Of a stretch of DNA of 64,000 nt, positions 25,262 through 34,927 are shown piece after piece (the first letter of the stretch is position 1; every line of letters starts with the position of its first letter). Below the pieces are notes generated by a model, which saw nothing but the letters and a program-made list of their open reading frames with translations, did not search any database and was not told where the DNA came from. The DNA lies in assembly GCA_050258555.1 (NCBI GenBank), contig JBLMZA010000043.1:13794-77793 (forward strand). Reading direction: 5' to 3'. The position numbers and the translations under genes are program-made. Source of the DNA: CAISDA01 sp050258555 (GTDB lineage: Bacteria; Bacteroidota; Ignavibacteria; UBA10030; UBA8401).

Positions 25262-26139
25262 TGCTCACCAACGGTTGGTCTATGGAAAATCTCGCGCTGT
25301 ACGATACATTCGAAAAGAACAAACGAAGCAACTTCTATTACTCATTCCTGCTGCTGCCCAAGCAGAAACGTGAAGCCATCAATGTCGTCTATGCATGGTG
25401 CCGGCTGACCGACGACATCGTCGATGAAGAGCAGACCGTCAACCACAAGCATGCGCGCCTGCGCCAATGGACATACGAGTTCGAACAGGCGATGCAGGGC
25501 GTTTCCCGCTATCCGCTTTTGAACAAGCTGAGCCAGACCGTCCGCCGCTTCAACATCCCCGTGAATCATTTCCGCGATCTCATCGTCGGCATGGAGATGG
25601 ATCTGGTGAAGATGCGGTATGCGACATTCGAAGAGCTGCGCGAGTACTGCTACCGCGCCGCCTCCACCGTCGGACTGATGTGCACGGAGATCTTCGGATA
25701 CAAGCATGAGGGCGCGAAGGAATACGCCGTCAATCTCGGCATCGCGCTGCAGCTGACGAACATTCTGCGCGATGTGGCCGCCGATGCGGAAAAGGGAAGA
25801 GTGTATCTGCCGCAGGAGGATCTGGTGCGGTTCAACTATTCGGACGAGGACATTGCGGCGCACCGCTACAACGGAAATTTCCGCGCGCTCATGAAGTTTG
25901 AATGCGAGCGCGCCCGCTCGTATTTCAGCAAGGCGATCATGCACCTTTCGGAAGACGACAAGCCGCTGTTCCTGGCGGCGCGCATCATGGAGGCGATTTA
26001 TTTCCGCATTCTGCAGGAGATCGAAATGGCCGACTACAACGTCTACGAGAAGCGCGTCCGCCTTTCCGCATTCAAGAAAATCATGATCACCGCGAATGTC
26101 TGGTGGCATAATCCCGCAGCCGGTGACGGCGCAGCCTGA
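25261..26139 (+). CDS. hpnD: Presqualene diphosphate synthase HpnD
   Basis: 292 residues. Condenses two farnesyl diphosphates to presqualene diphosphate. Asp-rich motifs DDIVDE (51-56) and LTNILRDVAADAEKGRVYLP are intact, along with SNFYYSFLLLPKQKREAI near the N-terminus, typical of HpnD and phytoene synthases. The start overlaps the hpnC stop as TAATG; ATG 25282 is a plausible alternative. Overlaps hpnE by 44 nt. Confidence 0.93.
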   Translation: MLTNGWSMENLALYDTFEKNKRSNFYYSFLLLPKQKREAINVVYAWCRLTDDIVDEEQTVNHKHARLRQWTYEFEQAMQGVSRYPLLNKLSQTVRRFNIPVNHFRDLIVGMEMDLVKMRYATFEELREYCYRAASTVGLMCTEIFGYKHEGAKEYAVNLGIALQLTNILRDVAADAEKGRVYLPQEDLVRFNYSDEDIAAHRYNGNFRALMKFECERARSYFSKAIMHLSEDDKPLFLAARIMEAIYFRILQEIEMADYNVYEKRVRLSAFKKIMITANVWWHNPAAGDGAA

Positions 26140-27484
26140 TGTGCTCGTTGCCGGCGGCGGCATCGCCGGCCTCTGCGCCGCGGTCGAACTTGCCTCGCGC
26201 GGATGGAGCGTCGTGCTTGCAGAGCGGAGCCGGCATCTGGGCGGCCGCGCCTACTCGTTCATTCATCCCGATACAGGAGACGAAGTCGATAACGGCCAGC
26301 ACCTCATGCTCGGCTGTTATCATGCCGCCCGTCGATACATGGAGACCGTCGGCACCATCTCCGACTGCACGCTCCAGGACTCGCTTTCGATTCCGTTTCG
26401 CAGCGCAACCGGCTCGTTCGAGCTGCGCGCCGCGCGCCTTCCTTCACCATTGCACATCGCCGGAGCCCTCGTTACGCTCAAGACGCTCTCGCTCAGGGAC
26501 CGCCTGATGCTTCTCCGCATTGCTCCGTCGCTGTTGCTTGCAGGCGAAGGACGCGAAGCCCATCTCCGTTCGGTCACCGTTTCGGAGTGGCTCGATGAGA
26601 CCGGCCAGTCCGAAGCTGCCAAACGCTCGCTCTGGAACATTCTTGCCATCGGCACGCTCAATGAACGGCCGGAGCAGGCGAGCGCCGCGCTCTTTGTGCA
26701 TGTGCTCAGAACGGTCTTTCTCGGCGCACCGAGCGACGCGTCGGTGCTGCTGCCGCGGCGCGGACTGAGCCGGATCTTCGGCGATGCCGGCGCGTCCTAT
26801 CTTTCCTCTCATCATGGATGCGTGCGCATGAAGACGCCGGTGCGCGCCATGCGCATCGCCGCCGGCCGCGTCACATCGGTCGATGTCGGATGTGAAACGC
26901 TCCATCCGCGTGCGGTCATCTCGGCCGTGCCTCAGTATGCGATCGGATCGCTCTTCGCGGACGATGCGGCCGCGCATATCCCGATGCTCGCACACGCGGC
27001 GCGCTTTGCCGAAGTGCCGATCGTCTCGATTCATCTCTGGTTCGACGCGCATTTCATGGATGAGCATTTTACGGCGCTGCTCGATTCGCCGATCGACTGG
27101 ATCTTCAACAGAACGAAGATCGCGCGGCAGGAAAATCCGGGCGGACTCATGCAGCTGTCGCTTGTGGTGAGCGCTGCACGGATGCTTGCCGGACAGCCGA
27201 AGCACGAGATCATCGGGACGGCGATGGGGGAGGTGAAGCGGATGTTTCCTTCGGCGTCGTCGGCGCGCCTTGTGCATGCGCTCGTGGTGAAGGAAAAGCG
27301 CGCCACGTTTTCCCCTGTGCGGGGAGTCGAAGCCTTCCGTCCGGCGCACGAGACGCCGGTCAAAAATCTCTTCATTGCGGGGGATTGGACGGATACGAAA
27401 CTTCCGGCGACGATCGAAGGAGCCGCCGGAAGCGGCTATGCATGCGCGGAACTCGCGCATGCGCTGCTGAAGCATGCAAGTTAG
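26096..27484 (+). CDS. hpnE: Hydroxysqualene dehydroxylase HpnE
   Basis: 462 residues. FAD-dependent amine-oxidase/desaturase-family enzyme that reduces hydroxysqualene to squalene. The N-terminal dinucleotide fold reads VLVAGGGIAGLCAAVELAS, with LGGRAYSF next and the C-terminal FAD motif LFIAGDWTDTKLPATIEGA. The coding end overlaps by 4 nt, tail to tail, with the histidine kinase gene on the other strand. No squalene-hopene cyclase lies in the window, so the end product (hopanoid, other triterpenoid or squalene itself) is open. Confidence 0.92.
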   Translation: MSGGIIPQPVTAQPDVLVAGGGIAGLCAAVELASRGWSVVLAERSRHLGGRAYSFIHPDTGDEVDNGQHLMLGCYHAARRYMETVGTISDCTLQDSLSIPFRSATGSFELRAARLPSPLHIAGALVTLKTLSLRDRLMLLRIAPSLLLAGEGREAHLRSVTVSEWLDETGQSEAAKRSLWNILAIGTLNERPEQASAALFVHVLRTVFLGAPSDASVLLPRRGLSRIFGDAGASYLSSHHGCVRMKTPVRAMRIAAGRVTSVDVGCETLHPRAVISAVPQYAIGSLFADDAAAHIPMLAHAARFAEVPIVSIHLWFDAHFMDEHFTALLDSPIDWIFNRTKIARQENPGGLMQLSLVVSAARMLAGQPKHEIIGTAMGEVKRMFPSASSARLVHALVVKEKRATFSPVRGVEAFRPAHETPVKNLFIAGDWTDTKLPATIEGAAGSGYACAELAHALLKHAS

Positions 27485-29109
27485 AGGGGAAGGAAAAGCT
27501 TGATCGCCGTGCCTTTGCCGAGTTCCGATTCGATCTCGATCTTGCCGTTATGATCGTCGATGATCTTCTTCACGATCGCCATGCCGAGCCCCGTTCCGTG
27601 CTTCTTGCCGTGCGTGACGAAGGGCTCGAAAATCTTCCGCTTCACTTCCTCCGGCATGCCGGTGCCCGTATCGGCAAATTCGATCATGAGCATCGAACCG
27701 AGATTTTCCGTCGTCACCGTGAGCGTGCCGCCCTCGGGCATGGCATCGGCGGCGTTGCCGGCGATGTTGTAGAAGACGCGCATCATCTTGTCCGGATCCA
27801 TCATCACCGCGCCGTCGTAGTTCAGGCGCCTGACCAGCTCCACGTTCCGCTTCGTCAGATCCTTCTCGATGAACATCAGCGCCCCGTCGACCGCCTCGCT
27901 GCATGAGATCTCGCGCATATTCGTGGCGCTCACACCGCGGCTGAAGTCCAGGATCTCCTGAGTCATCGTCACGAACCGGTCGACCTGCGTGATCATCTCG
28001 TCGGCAAGCTTCGATGCTTCCTCGTTCCCCGATTTCTTCTTCATCACCTGCGCATACACGCGCAGCGTGCTCATGGGATTCTTGATGTCGTGAATGATCG
28101 TGCTGGCCATGCGGCCGACGGCGGTGAGGCGCTCGTTGTTCACCATTTCCTTGGCGATGCGCGCGTTCTCGATCGCGATCGACGCGTGCATCGACAGCGC
28201 GTTGATGAAATCCTCGTCGCCCTTCGTGAAGGGGGCATCCTTCTTGTTCAGGAGCTGGAAGACGCCGATCAGCTTGCCGTCCCGGTTGCGCATCGGCATG
28301 CAGAGCATGTTGTTCGTGCGGTAGCCCGTGCGCTTGTCGACTTCGGGATTGAAGCGCGGATCGTTGTAGGCGTCGGGAATGCTGATCGTTTCTCCGGTCT
28401 TCGCCACGTATCCGGCCAGTCCCTTGCCGAGCGGAAGGCGGATCTCGGTGAGCTCCGTTCCCTGAATGACCGTGGACCAGATTTCGTTTTTCGCTTCATC
28501 GAGCAGATACAGCGTGCCTCTGTCGGCGCCGATGGACTTCGTGGCGGATTCGAGGATGACTTCGAGCAGCTTGTCGAGGTCGAGCGTGGAATTCACCGAC
28601 TTCGTCGCTTCGATGAGCTGATTCAGGCGGCTGATATGCTGCTTCGAGATCTCGATCGTGCGGTCGAGTTCGGTCACGATCGCCGTGTCGGCGCTGCGCA
28701 GACGCTTCACCATCGCCTTGAGCATGTTCAATGCGACAATGTGATTCGTCTTGATGAGCGAGTCGAAATCCTGCTGCGACATGCAGGCGAGCACCGTATG
28801 GTCCACCGTCGTGGTGCGTGCCGAGCGCGGTTGGTCGTCCAGCAGTTCCATTTCTCCGAAGAATTCTCCTTTGCCGAGCGTCGTGATGTTGGTTTCGACT
28901 CCGTAGCGTGTGACCTTCGAGATGCGGACGCGTCCTTCAAGAATGAGATAGAGCCGTTCTCCTTTGGTATTCTCCTGGAAGATGAGCGTATCGGCGGGGT
29001 ATGATTCCTCCTTGAGAATCTTGAGGATGTTCTGAAGATTGACGTCGCTGATGTATTTAAAAAGGGAATTGGCCTTGAGGTTCTCGACGGAAAGGAGTGA
29101 AGGTTCCAT
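27481..29109 (-). CDS. Histidine kinase with cNMP-binding and GAF domains
   Basis: 542 residues. Domain order: CRP-like cyclic-nucleotide-binding fold (about 15-130, GERLYLILEGRVRI and GEFFGEMELLDDQPRSART), coiled-coil linker, GAF (about 175-317, ADRGTLYLLDEAKNEIW to FQLLNKKDAPF), HisKA with the phosphoacceptor His340 in IIHDIKNPMSTLR, and HATPase_c with NIAGNAADAMPEGG, DTGTGMPEE and GTGLGMAIV. No membrane segment, so it is cytosolic. The ATG at 29109 is chosen because the 26 residues upstream do not match the domain and lie in A/T-rich DNA. The CRP core RSARTTT replaces the usual RxA(S/T) contact, so nucleotide binding is likely but unproven. No adjacent response regulator. Confidence 0.88.
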   Translation of the reverse strand: MEPSLLSVENLKANSLFKYISDVNLQNILKILKEESYPADTLIFQENTKGERLYLILEGRVRISKVTRYGVETNITTLGKGEFFGEMELLDDQPRSARTTTVDHTVLACMSQQDFDSLIKTNHIVALNMLKAMVKRLRSADTAIVTELDRTIEISKQHISRLNQLIEATKSVNSTLDLDKLLEVILESATKSIGADRGTLYLLDEAKNEIWSTVIQGTELTEIRLPLGKGLAGYVAKTGETISIPDAYNDPRFNPEVDKRTGYRTNNMLCMPMRNRDGKLIGVFQLLNKKDAPFTKGDEDFINALSMHASIAIENARIAKEMVNNERLTAVGRMASTIIHDIKNPMSTLRVYAQVMKKKSGNEEASKLADEMITQVDRFVTMTQEILDFSRGVSATNMREISCSEAVDGALMFIEKDLTKRNVELVRRLNYDGAVMMDPDKMMRVFYNIAGNAADAMPEGGTLTVTTENLGSMLMIEFADTGTGMPEEVKRKIFEPFVTHGKKHGTGLGMAIVKKIIDDHNGKIEIESELGKGTAIKLFLPL

Positions 29110-29247
29110 GCGCGTTACGGGAGAAATGGGAGACACGGTTGCAAAAAAAATTAAAAAAAATTTACGACATCCGTTGGTCAGAATCAAGCACGCCGGGGCG
29201 AATAACCGCCTTCCGTGCAGGAGATGTGATCTGCTTCACACCCGGCG

Positions 29248-30318
29248 TTACACGGCGGATTCCTCATCGAAGAGCGTGCCTTTGTCGCGCCGCGAGGGAG
29301 TGAGTCCGCAGTGCTTGTATGCGCGCGTGGTCGCTTCGCGTCCGCGCGGCGTGCGAATGATGAAGCCTTCCTGGATCAGGTAGGGTTCATACACTTCCTC
29401 GATCGTGCCAGGCTCCTCGCCCACGGCGACGGCGAGCGTGTTGACGCCGACAGGGCCGCCGTTGTATTTTTCGATGAGCGCGTGAAGGATGCGCTTGTCC
29501 ATCTCGTCGAGGCCGAACTCGTCCACTTCAAGCGCGCGCAGCGCGTGCGAGGCGACTTCCTGCGTGATGACGCCTTTGAACTGGGCGAGCTTTTTGTCCG
29601 CTTCGGCGAAATCGCGGCAGCGCTTGAGCAGGCGGTTGGCGATGCGCGGGGTGCCGCGCGAGCGTTTCGCGATTTCCATCGCTCCGGCATCGTCGATCTT
29701 CACATTCAGGATGCCGGCGGAGCGGAGAAGGATCGTATAGAGCACTTCCGGCGTATAGTAATCGAGCCGGTTGGTCACGCCGAACCGGGCGCGCAAAGGC
29801 GCCGTCAGCAGTCCCGCGCGCGTGGTGGCGCCGACAAGCGTGAAGCGGGGCAGCGAGAGCTGTATGCTGCGCGCGCTCGGTCCCGAATCGACCATGATGT
29901 CGAGGCGGAAGTCCTCCATGGCCGAGTAAAGATACTCTTCGACGACCGCATTGAGGCGGTGGATTTCGTCGATGAAGAGCACGTCGCCTTCCTCGAGATT
30001 CGTGAGAAGGCCGGCGAGATCGCCGGGCTTGTCGAGCACGGGACCGGAGGTGATCTTGATATTGGCGCCCATCTGATGCGCGATGATGTGCGAAAGCGTG
30101 GTCTTGCCGAGTCCCGGCGGCCCGGTGAGCAGCACATGGTCCAGGGTCTCGTGCCGCTGCTGGGCGGCGGCGATGAAGATCTTCAGATTGTCGACGATCT
30201 TTTTCTGGCCGAAGAATTCGGTGAAGGCGGCGGGACGCAGCGCGCGGTCCAGATCGGGTTCGTTCTCGATGCGTTCGGGAACGACGGTGTCTTTCTTGCG
30301 TTTGTCGGATTTGGGCAT
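29248..30318 (-). CDS. ruvB: Holliday junction helicase RuvB
   Basis: 356 residues. The AAA+ motor that drives branch migration with RuvA at Holliday junctions. Walker A is GPPGLGKT (66-73), Walker B is LFIDEIH (D117, E118), sensor 1 lies in GATTRAGLL, and the C-terminal winged-helix domain carries [20 protein letters not shown] and the end motif [14 protein letters not shown]. Full length. Neither ruvA nor ruvC is adjacent. Confidence 0.97.
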   Translation of the reverse strand: MPKSDKRKKDTVVPERIENEPDLDRALRPAAFTEFFGQKKIVDNLKIFIAAAQQRHETLDHVLLTGPPGLGKTTLSHIIAHQMGANIKITSGPVLDKPGDLAGLLTNLEEGDVLFIDEIHRLNAVVEEYLYSAMEDFRLDIMVDSGPSARSIQLSLPRFTLVGATTRAGLLTAPLRARFGVTNRLDYYTPEVLYTILLRSAGILNVKIDDAGAMEIAKRSRGTPRIANRLLKRCRDFAEADKKLAQFKGVITQEVASHALRALEVDEFGLDEMDKRILHALIEKYNGGPVGVNTLAVAVGEEPGTIEEVYEPYLIQEGFIIRTPRGREATTRAYKHCGLTPSRRDKGTLFDEESAV

Positions 30319-30429
30319 GCTCCCAATCTACAAAGAAGAGCGGTGAAATTCAATTTTGGTTGACTTTCTTGGCGCAAGTTGGTATGTTTTCCCGTCCCGT
30401 ATGCAGCGCATCAACTATTCCTCAACGCC

Positions 30430-30978
30430 ATGGAATCCCCGACAGTGCGTCTTACGCTTTCGCTCCTCGGATGCGCGGTGCTCGCCTACATCATCACGCT
30501 TCTGCCCGACGCATTCTATACTCCGTCCGTCCGACCCGACCTGCGCGGTCCGCTGTGGCTGATTCACCTGATCTTCCTGTTCATTCACGAGGGCGGGCAT
30601 TTCGTCTTCCGTCCGCTCGGAGAGACGATGTATCTGCTCGGCGGCTCTATCATGCAGGTGCTGGCGCCGGGTGCATGGATCGCCGCCGCGCTCTATGAAC
30701 GGTCGAAGCTTGCGGCACTCGCGCTGTTTTTCACCGGATACAGCCTGGTCGATGTGAGCGTCTACATCAAGGATGCGGAGACGCACGTGCTTCCGCTCAT
30801 CGGAGGCAGGGGAACGAGCCATGACTGGTGGACGGTGCTGTCGCGGCATGACGCCCTGGATCTCGCCGCTCCGCTCGGAGAGACGTGCTTCTGGCTCGGC
30901 ATGGGTGCGGCGCTGGGCGCCACGGCGTGGGCCGTTGCGCTCTCGGTTGCCGCGTATCGCGAAAAAGCCTCCGGTTAA
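30430..30978 (+). CDS. Membrane protein with HEGGH metalloprotease-like motif
   Basis: 182 residues, probably four to five membrane helices (LTLSLLGCAVLAYIITLLP; LWLIHLIFLFI; LAALALFFTGYSLVD; a C-terminal GAALGATAWAVALSVAAY). HEGGHFVF at the end of helix 2 matches the HExxH zinc motif, and a distal Asp/His pair (SRHDALDLAA) could complete a site, as in M50-type intramembrane proteases. The family is not recognised with certainty and the motif could be fortuitous. ATG 30430 begins the hydrophobic N-terminus; a longer frame from 30379 is possible. It stands alone between ruvB and a small gene. Confidence 0.65.
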   Translation: MESPTVRLTLSLLGCAVLAYIITLLPDAFYTPSVRPDLRGPLWLIHLIFLFIHEGGHFVFRPLGETMYLLGGSIMQVLAPGAWIAAALYERSKLAALALFFTGYSLVDVSVYIKDAETHVLPLIGGRGTSHDWWTVLSRHDALDLAAPLGETCFWLGMGAALGATAWAVALSVAAYREKASG

Positions 30979-31049
30979 AGTTTTAAATCCTGCGGCCGAT
31001 AATGCTGAAAGCAGGCAGAGAGTATCACCATGTACAACAGGAGGCGTGT

Positions 31050-31244
31050 ATGCAACTCGGCGGCGTGGATTCGACGGCGGCAAAAGTGGATGTCACACAG
31101 GAGATCGCAATGAAGGTGGTCAAAGACCAGTTGAAGATGCAGGAGCAGATGGCGGCGGCGCTGACGCAGCCGACCATGGTGTACAATGCGGACGGAAGCG
31201 TGAGTGCCGTTCCTCCGCAGGCATCGTTCGATGTGAAGATGTAA
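31050..31244 (+). CDS. Small YjfB-like protein
   Basis: 64 residues. An amphipathic helix (VTQEIAMKVVKDQLKMQEQM) followed by a flexible tail (YNADGSVSAVPPQASFDV). Size and the early helix recall the YjfB putative-motility family, but identity is weak and no flagellar genes are nearby. CAGGAGG sits 6-7 nt upstream of the ATG, and a terminator follows, so it is very likely expressed as its own unit. Function unknown. Confidence 0.65.
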   Translation: MQLGGVDSTAAKVDVTQEIAMKVVKDQLKMQEQMAAALTQPTMVYNADGSVSAVPPQASFDVKM

Positions 31245-31267
31245 GCCGATCACTCAAGTCTGTATGC

Positions 31268-31316
31268 AGGCGCGCCGGTCCTCCGCACGAGAGGAAACCG
31301 GAGCGCCTTTTATTTT
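31268..31316 (+). terminator. Terminator after the small YjfB-like gene
   Basis: AGGCGC (31268-31273) pairs with GCGCCT (31303-31308), with inner pairing of CCGGT/ACCGG and CCTC/GAGG, followed by TTTTATTTT. Confidence 0.8.
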
Positions 31317-31386
31317 GCCTCTTTGATTTTTCTGCGCGTTTTTACATATTGTGTTCATTTCGCCCCCTCGCAAGGAAATCCCGACC

Positions 31387-33078
31387 ATGATTTTTGATTT
31401 TTCAACATTGAACGGAATGCTGGCGCGCAGCGCGGAACGCTTCGCCGCCAGTCCGGCGCTCTCCACCGTCAACGGAGAGCCGCTGACATACGCCATGCTG
31501 TACGAGAAAGTGCGCGACATCTCCCGGCTGCTCCATGAGCAGGGCATCGTGGCCGGAGACCGCGTGGCCATTCTCAGCGAGAACAAGCCTGAATGGGCCG
31601 TCGCGTACTTTGCCGTGATCTTCACCGGAGCGATCGCGGTGCCGATCCTTCCCGATTTTCATTCGACCGAAGTGCAGCACATCCTGCGCCATTCCGAGTG
31701 CAAGGCGATCTTCATTTCCGAACGGTACTATCAGAAGATCGAAGGCGGAACCTTCGATACGCTTTCCACGATCTTCCTGATCGACAATTTCTCGATCGTT
31801 CCTCCCCAGACGCAAAAAGGCCGTCTCAAGGAAATGCTCGATGAAGGGATGAAGGAATTTGCGAAGCTGAAGGAGTCGGCGATGCGCCTGGTGGGATGGA
31901 TTCCGGCCGAGACGCAGCCCGACGATGTGGCATCCATCATCTACACATCGGGCACCACCGGCCACTCGAAAGGCGTGATGCTCACGCACCGCAATCTGCT
32001 CGAGGATGTGAAGGCGACCGCCGAGCTGGTCTCGATCGTTCCGACCGACCGCATGCTGTCCATTCTTCCGCTGTCGCATGCCTATGAAGGCACGCTCGGA
32101 CTTCTCACGCCGCTTTCCTGCGGCATGTCGGTCTATTATCTCGACAAGCCGCCCACGCCGCAGGTGCTTCTGCCGGCCTTGCAGGCGGTCAGGCCGACCA
32201 TCGTGTTGAGCGTGCCGCTGGTGATCGAAAAAATCTACCGGGGGAGAATCCTTCCCCAGCTCACGGCGAACAAGATCGCGCGGCGCCTCTATAAGGTTCC
32301 GTTTGTGCGCAAGCGGCTGAACCGCATCGCCGGCAAAAAACTGATGGAGACCTTCGGCGGCAACCTCCGGCTCTTCTGCATCGGCGGCGCGCCGCTGGCG
32401 CACGATGTGGAGCGCTTCCTGCGCGAAGCGCGGTTTCCGTATGCGATCGGCTACGGCCTCACCGAAACCTCGCCGCTCATTGCCGGCACCGATACGCACG
32501 CGACGCGCTTCGGCTCGACGGGACCGGCGCTTGCCGGCGTCGAGCTCCGCATCGATCATCCCGATCCGCACAGCGGCGAAGGAGAGATCTGCGTCCGGGG
32601 CCCGGTCGTGATGAAGGGCTACTACAAGGATCCCGAGCGCACGCGCGAAGCCTTCACGATCGACGGCTGGTTTCGCACGGGCGACCTCGGCGTGTTCGAC
32701 CCGGACGGCTATCTCTTCATCAAAGGCCGTCTGAAGAATGTCATTCTCGGCCCGAGCGGCGAGAATATTTATCCGGAAGAGATCGAATCGGTGATCAACG
32801 AATTCGAGATCGTCAACGAATCTCTCGTCTTCTCCCAGCAGCACCAGCTCGTCGCGCGCGTGCATCTGAACTATGAAGCGATCGAGCGGCTGTATGCCGA
32901 GGAGGCGAAACTCGGCGAGTCGGAAATCAGGAAGAAGATCGACTCGCTGCTCCTGGAGCTTCGCGACGGGGTGAACGCCAGAGTCTCGAAATTCTCCCAG
33001 CTCAGCAGGGTGATCGAACAGATGGAGCCGTTCGAAAAGACGCCCACACAGAAGATCAAACGGTATCTCTATGCATAA
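31387..33078 (+). CDS. Long-chain fatty acid-CoA ligase (AMP-forming)
   Basis: 563 residues. Activates fatty acids through an acyl-adenylate. ANL-superfamily motifs: P-loop TSGTTGHSKGVMLTHRN, GYGLTETSP (A5), GWFRTGDLG with the A7 Asp, and KGRLKNVILGPSGENIYPEE (A8 hinge). The C-terminal lysine lies in TPTQKIKRYLY. It is shorter than FadD of proteobacteria and similar to FadD15/FAA-type enzymes. The next gene, a PAS kinase, starts 8 nt before its stop, so they are translationally coupled. Confidence 0.92.
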   Translation: MIFDFSTLNGMLARSAERFAASPALSTVNGEPLTYAMLYEKVRDISRLLHEQGIVAGDRVAILSENKPEWAVAYFAVIFTGAIAVPILPDFHSTEVQHILRHSECKAIFISERYYQKIEGGTFDTLSTIFLIDNFSIVPPQTQKGRLKEMLDEGMKEFAKLKESAMRLVGWIPAETQPDDVASIIYTSGTTGHSKGVMLTHRNLLEDVKATAELVSIVPTDRMLSILPLSHAYEGTLGLLTPLSCGMSVYYLDKPPTPQVLLPALQAVRPTIVLSVPLVIEKIYRGRILPQLTANKIARRLYKVPFVRKRLNRIAGKKLMETFGGNLRLFCIGGAPLAHDVERFLREARFPYAIGYGLTETSPLIAGTDTHATRFGSTGPALAGVELRIDHPDPHSGEGEICVRGPVVMKGYYKDPERTREAFTIDGWFRTGDLGVFDPDGYLFIKGRLKNVILGPSGENIYPEEIESVINEFEIVNESLVFSQQHQLVARVHLNYEAIERLYAEEAKLGESEIRKKIDSLLLELRDGVNARVSKFSQLSRVIEQMEPFEKTPTQKIKRYLYA

Positions 33079-34897
33079 GCGTCCGCATCCCGCTCTGGAG
33101 GCGAAGGTCAAATCGCTGGTGCTCGACCTCCGTTCGATGGAGGAGTGGTACCGCGGCATGTACGAGATGAACGCCGTGCCGGTGCTGCTCATCGATCCGG
33201 AATCGGCGGAAATCGAGGATGCCAATCCCTCGGCATGCCGTCTCTACGGATGGACGCGCGAACCGTTCGCGCGGATGCCTCTTGCGGCAATCGCGCCGGA
33301 GTTCCAGGCGTGGGATCGCGCGCTGGATCAGCTGGCCGACGGCAGGCAAGCGCATTTCCACACCACGCACCATGTGCGTGAGGGACTCATGCAGGATGTG
33401 GAAGTGTTCGCTGCGGGCTTTCCCCTCGGCGGCAGACTGATCGTCCATGCATCGCTCTACGACGTGAGCGAGAATAAACGACTTGCACGCGCGCTCACCG
33501 AAAGCGAACAGACGTACCGTTCGCTGCTGACGCAGATCGACGACAGCGTCCTCTTCTTCAATATCGAGAGCCGCCAACTGCTCAATTGCAACGACGCCTT
33601 TCAGGAGCTGACCGGATACTCGCACGAGGAACTGCCTTCCCATACCATCTATGATATCGTCGTGGAGGACCGCGCCTCGGTCGACGAGAATATCCGCACG
33701 GTTGATGAACGGCTCAGGCTCGATCTCCGCGAGCGGTTCCTGCGCTGCAAGGACGGAAGAATCCTCACGATGGACATCAATTCGTCGGTGGTGGGTACGG
33801 GCAGAAACCGCATGGTCTGCCTCATCATGCGCGACGTGACCGATCACAACCGGCTGGTGCAGGCGCTGAAGCGCAGCGAGGAGCTCTACCGGACGCTCTA
33901 TGAGAACAACACGGCCGCGATGCTGCTGATCAATCCGCTCACCTCAACCATCATCGATGCAAATCCGACCGCGTGCGCGTTCTACGGATGGGATAAGAAG
34001 ACCTTTCACGGAAAGAGCCTCACCGACATTGTCGCCGCGCCTGACGACAGCAAGATAGGCGAGATCGCGTTTTCGATGCACGGCAGTTCCGACCACTTCT
34101 TCATGCGCCAGCGCGCCGCCAACGGCAGCACGCGCGAAGTGGAAGTCTACACCAGTCCCGTGCGTCTGCGCCACACGCATCTGATGTATGCGATCGTACA
34201 CGATGTGACCGAAAAGGTGAAGACGGAAGAGGAACTGAAGCAGTCGCAGGAGGACCTGCGCCGCCTTGCGCTCCACCTTGAAACGGTGCGCGAGGAGGAG
34301 CGGACGCACATCGCGCGTGAAGTGCACGACGAACTGGGGCAGGCCCTCACGGCGCTGAAGATGGATGCGCGATGGATCGAGAATTCATTCGGTGCGGCGA
34401 ATCCGCAGCTCAAGACGAAGACCGTCGCGATGCAGAAGCTGATCGACTCCACGGTCAAATCCGTTCAGCGCATTTCCTCCGAACTGCGCCCCGGCATGCT
34501 CGACGATCTCGGACTCGGCGCGGCGATCGAGTGGCAGACGGAGGAATTCGAAGCGCGCACAGGCGTGCACTGCATGCTCAGGATCGTTCCCGATGAGATT
34601 GTCGTCGACGAGAAGATCGCCACCACGGTCTTCCGCGTGTTCCAGGAGACGCTCACGAACATCGCACGGCATGCCGAAGCGAGCGTGGTGCACATCTCGC
34701 TGCTGAAGAACGAGGGGATGCTGACGCTTTCCGTGCGCGACAATGGAAAGGGGATCTATGACCACGACATCCACGCCAAGAAGTCGATCGGCCTGATGGG
34801 CATCCGCGAGCGCGTGCGGAGCCATAAGGGAACGGTGGACATCATCGGACGCAGCACGATTGGCACGGCGGTGATCGTGAAGATCCCCCTCGGATAA
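33071..34897 (+). CDS. PAS-domain sensor histidine kinase (NarX/DesK type)
   Basis: 608 residues, soluble. Three tandem PAS domains (about 25-140, 145-260, 275-390); each has a DANPSACRLYGW-like or CNDAFQELTGYS core. The kinase core is HisKA_3, with His419 in REVHDELGQALTALKMD, and a HATPase with DNGKGIYDHD and SIGLMGIRERV. HisKA_3 kinases pair with NarL-type regulators, and the next gene is one, 30 nt downstream. PAS ligand unknown. Overlap with the upstream acyl-CoA ligase suggests the sensed signal may be tied to lipid metabolism, but this is inference. Confidence 0.92.
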   Translation: MHKRPHPALEAKVKSLVLDLRSMEEWYRGMYEMNAVPVLLIDPESAEIEDANPSACRLYGWTREPFARMPLAAIAPEFQAWDRALDQLADGRQAHFHTTHHVREGLMQDVEVFAAGFPLGGRLIVHASLYDVSENKRLARALTESEQTYRSLLTQIDDSVLFFNIESRQLLNCNDAFQELTGYSHEELPSHTIYDIVVEDRASVDENIRTVDERLRLDLRERFLRCKDGRILTMDINSSVVGTGRNRMVCLIMRDVTDHNRLVQALKRSEELYRTLYENNTAAMLLINPLTSTIIDANPTACAFYGWDKKTFHGKSLTDIVAAPDDSKIGEIAFSMHGSSDHFFMRQRAANGSTREVEVYTSPVRLRHTHLMYAIVHDVTEKVKTEEELKQSQEDLRRLALHLETVREEERTHIAREVHDELGQALTALKMDARWIENSFGAANPQLKTKTVAMQKLIDSTVKSVQRISSELRPGMLDDLGLGAAIEWQTEEFEARTGVHCMLRIVPDEIVVDEKIATTVFRVFQETLTNIARHAEASVVHISLLKNEGMLTLSVRDNGKGIYDHDIHAKKSIGLMGIRERVRSHKGTVDIIGRSTIGTAVIVKIPLG

Positions 34898-34927
34898 GTT
34901 CAATTTTCAATCAATGAAAGAGACGCA

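Noticed and set aside
27385..29004. Plus-strand frames opposite the cNMP/GAF histidine kinase
   Set aside because: The minus strand encodes all kinase boxes; these frames are antisense shadows.
31402..33225. 607-residue minus-strand frame opposite the acyl-CoA ligase
   Set aside because: Spans the boundary of two real plus-strand genes and has no domain signature.
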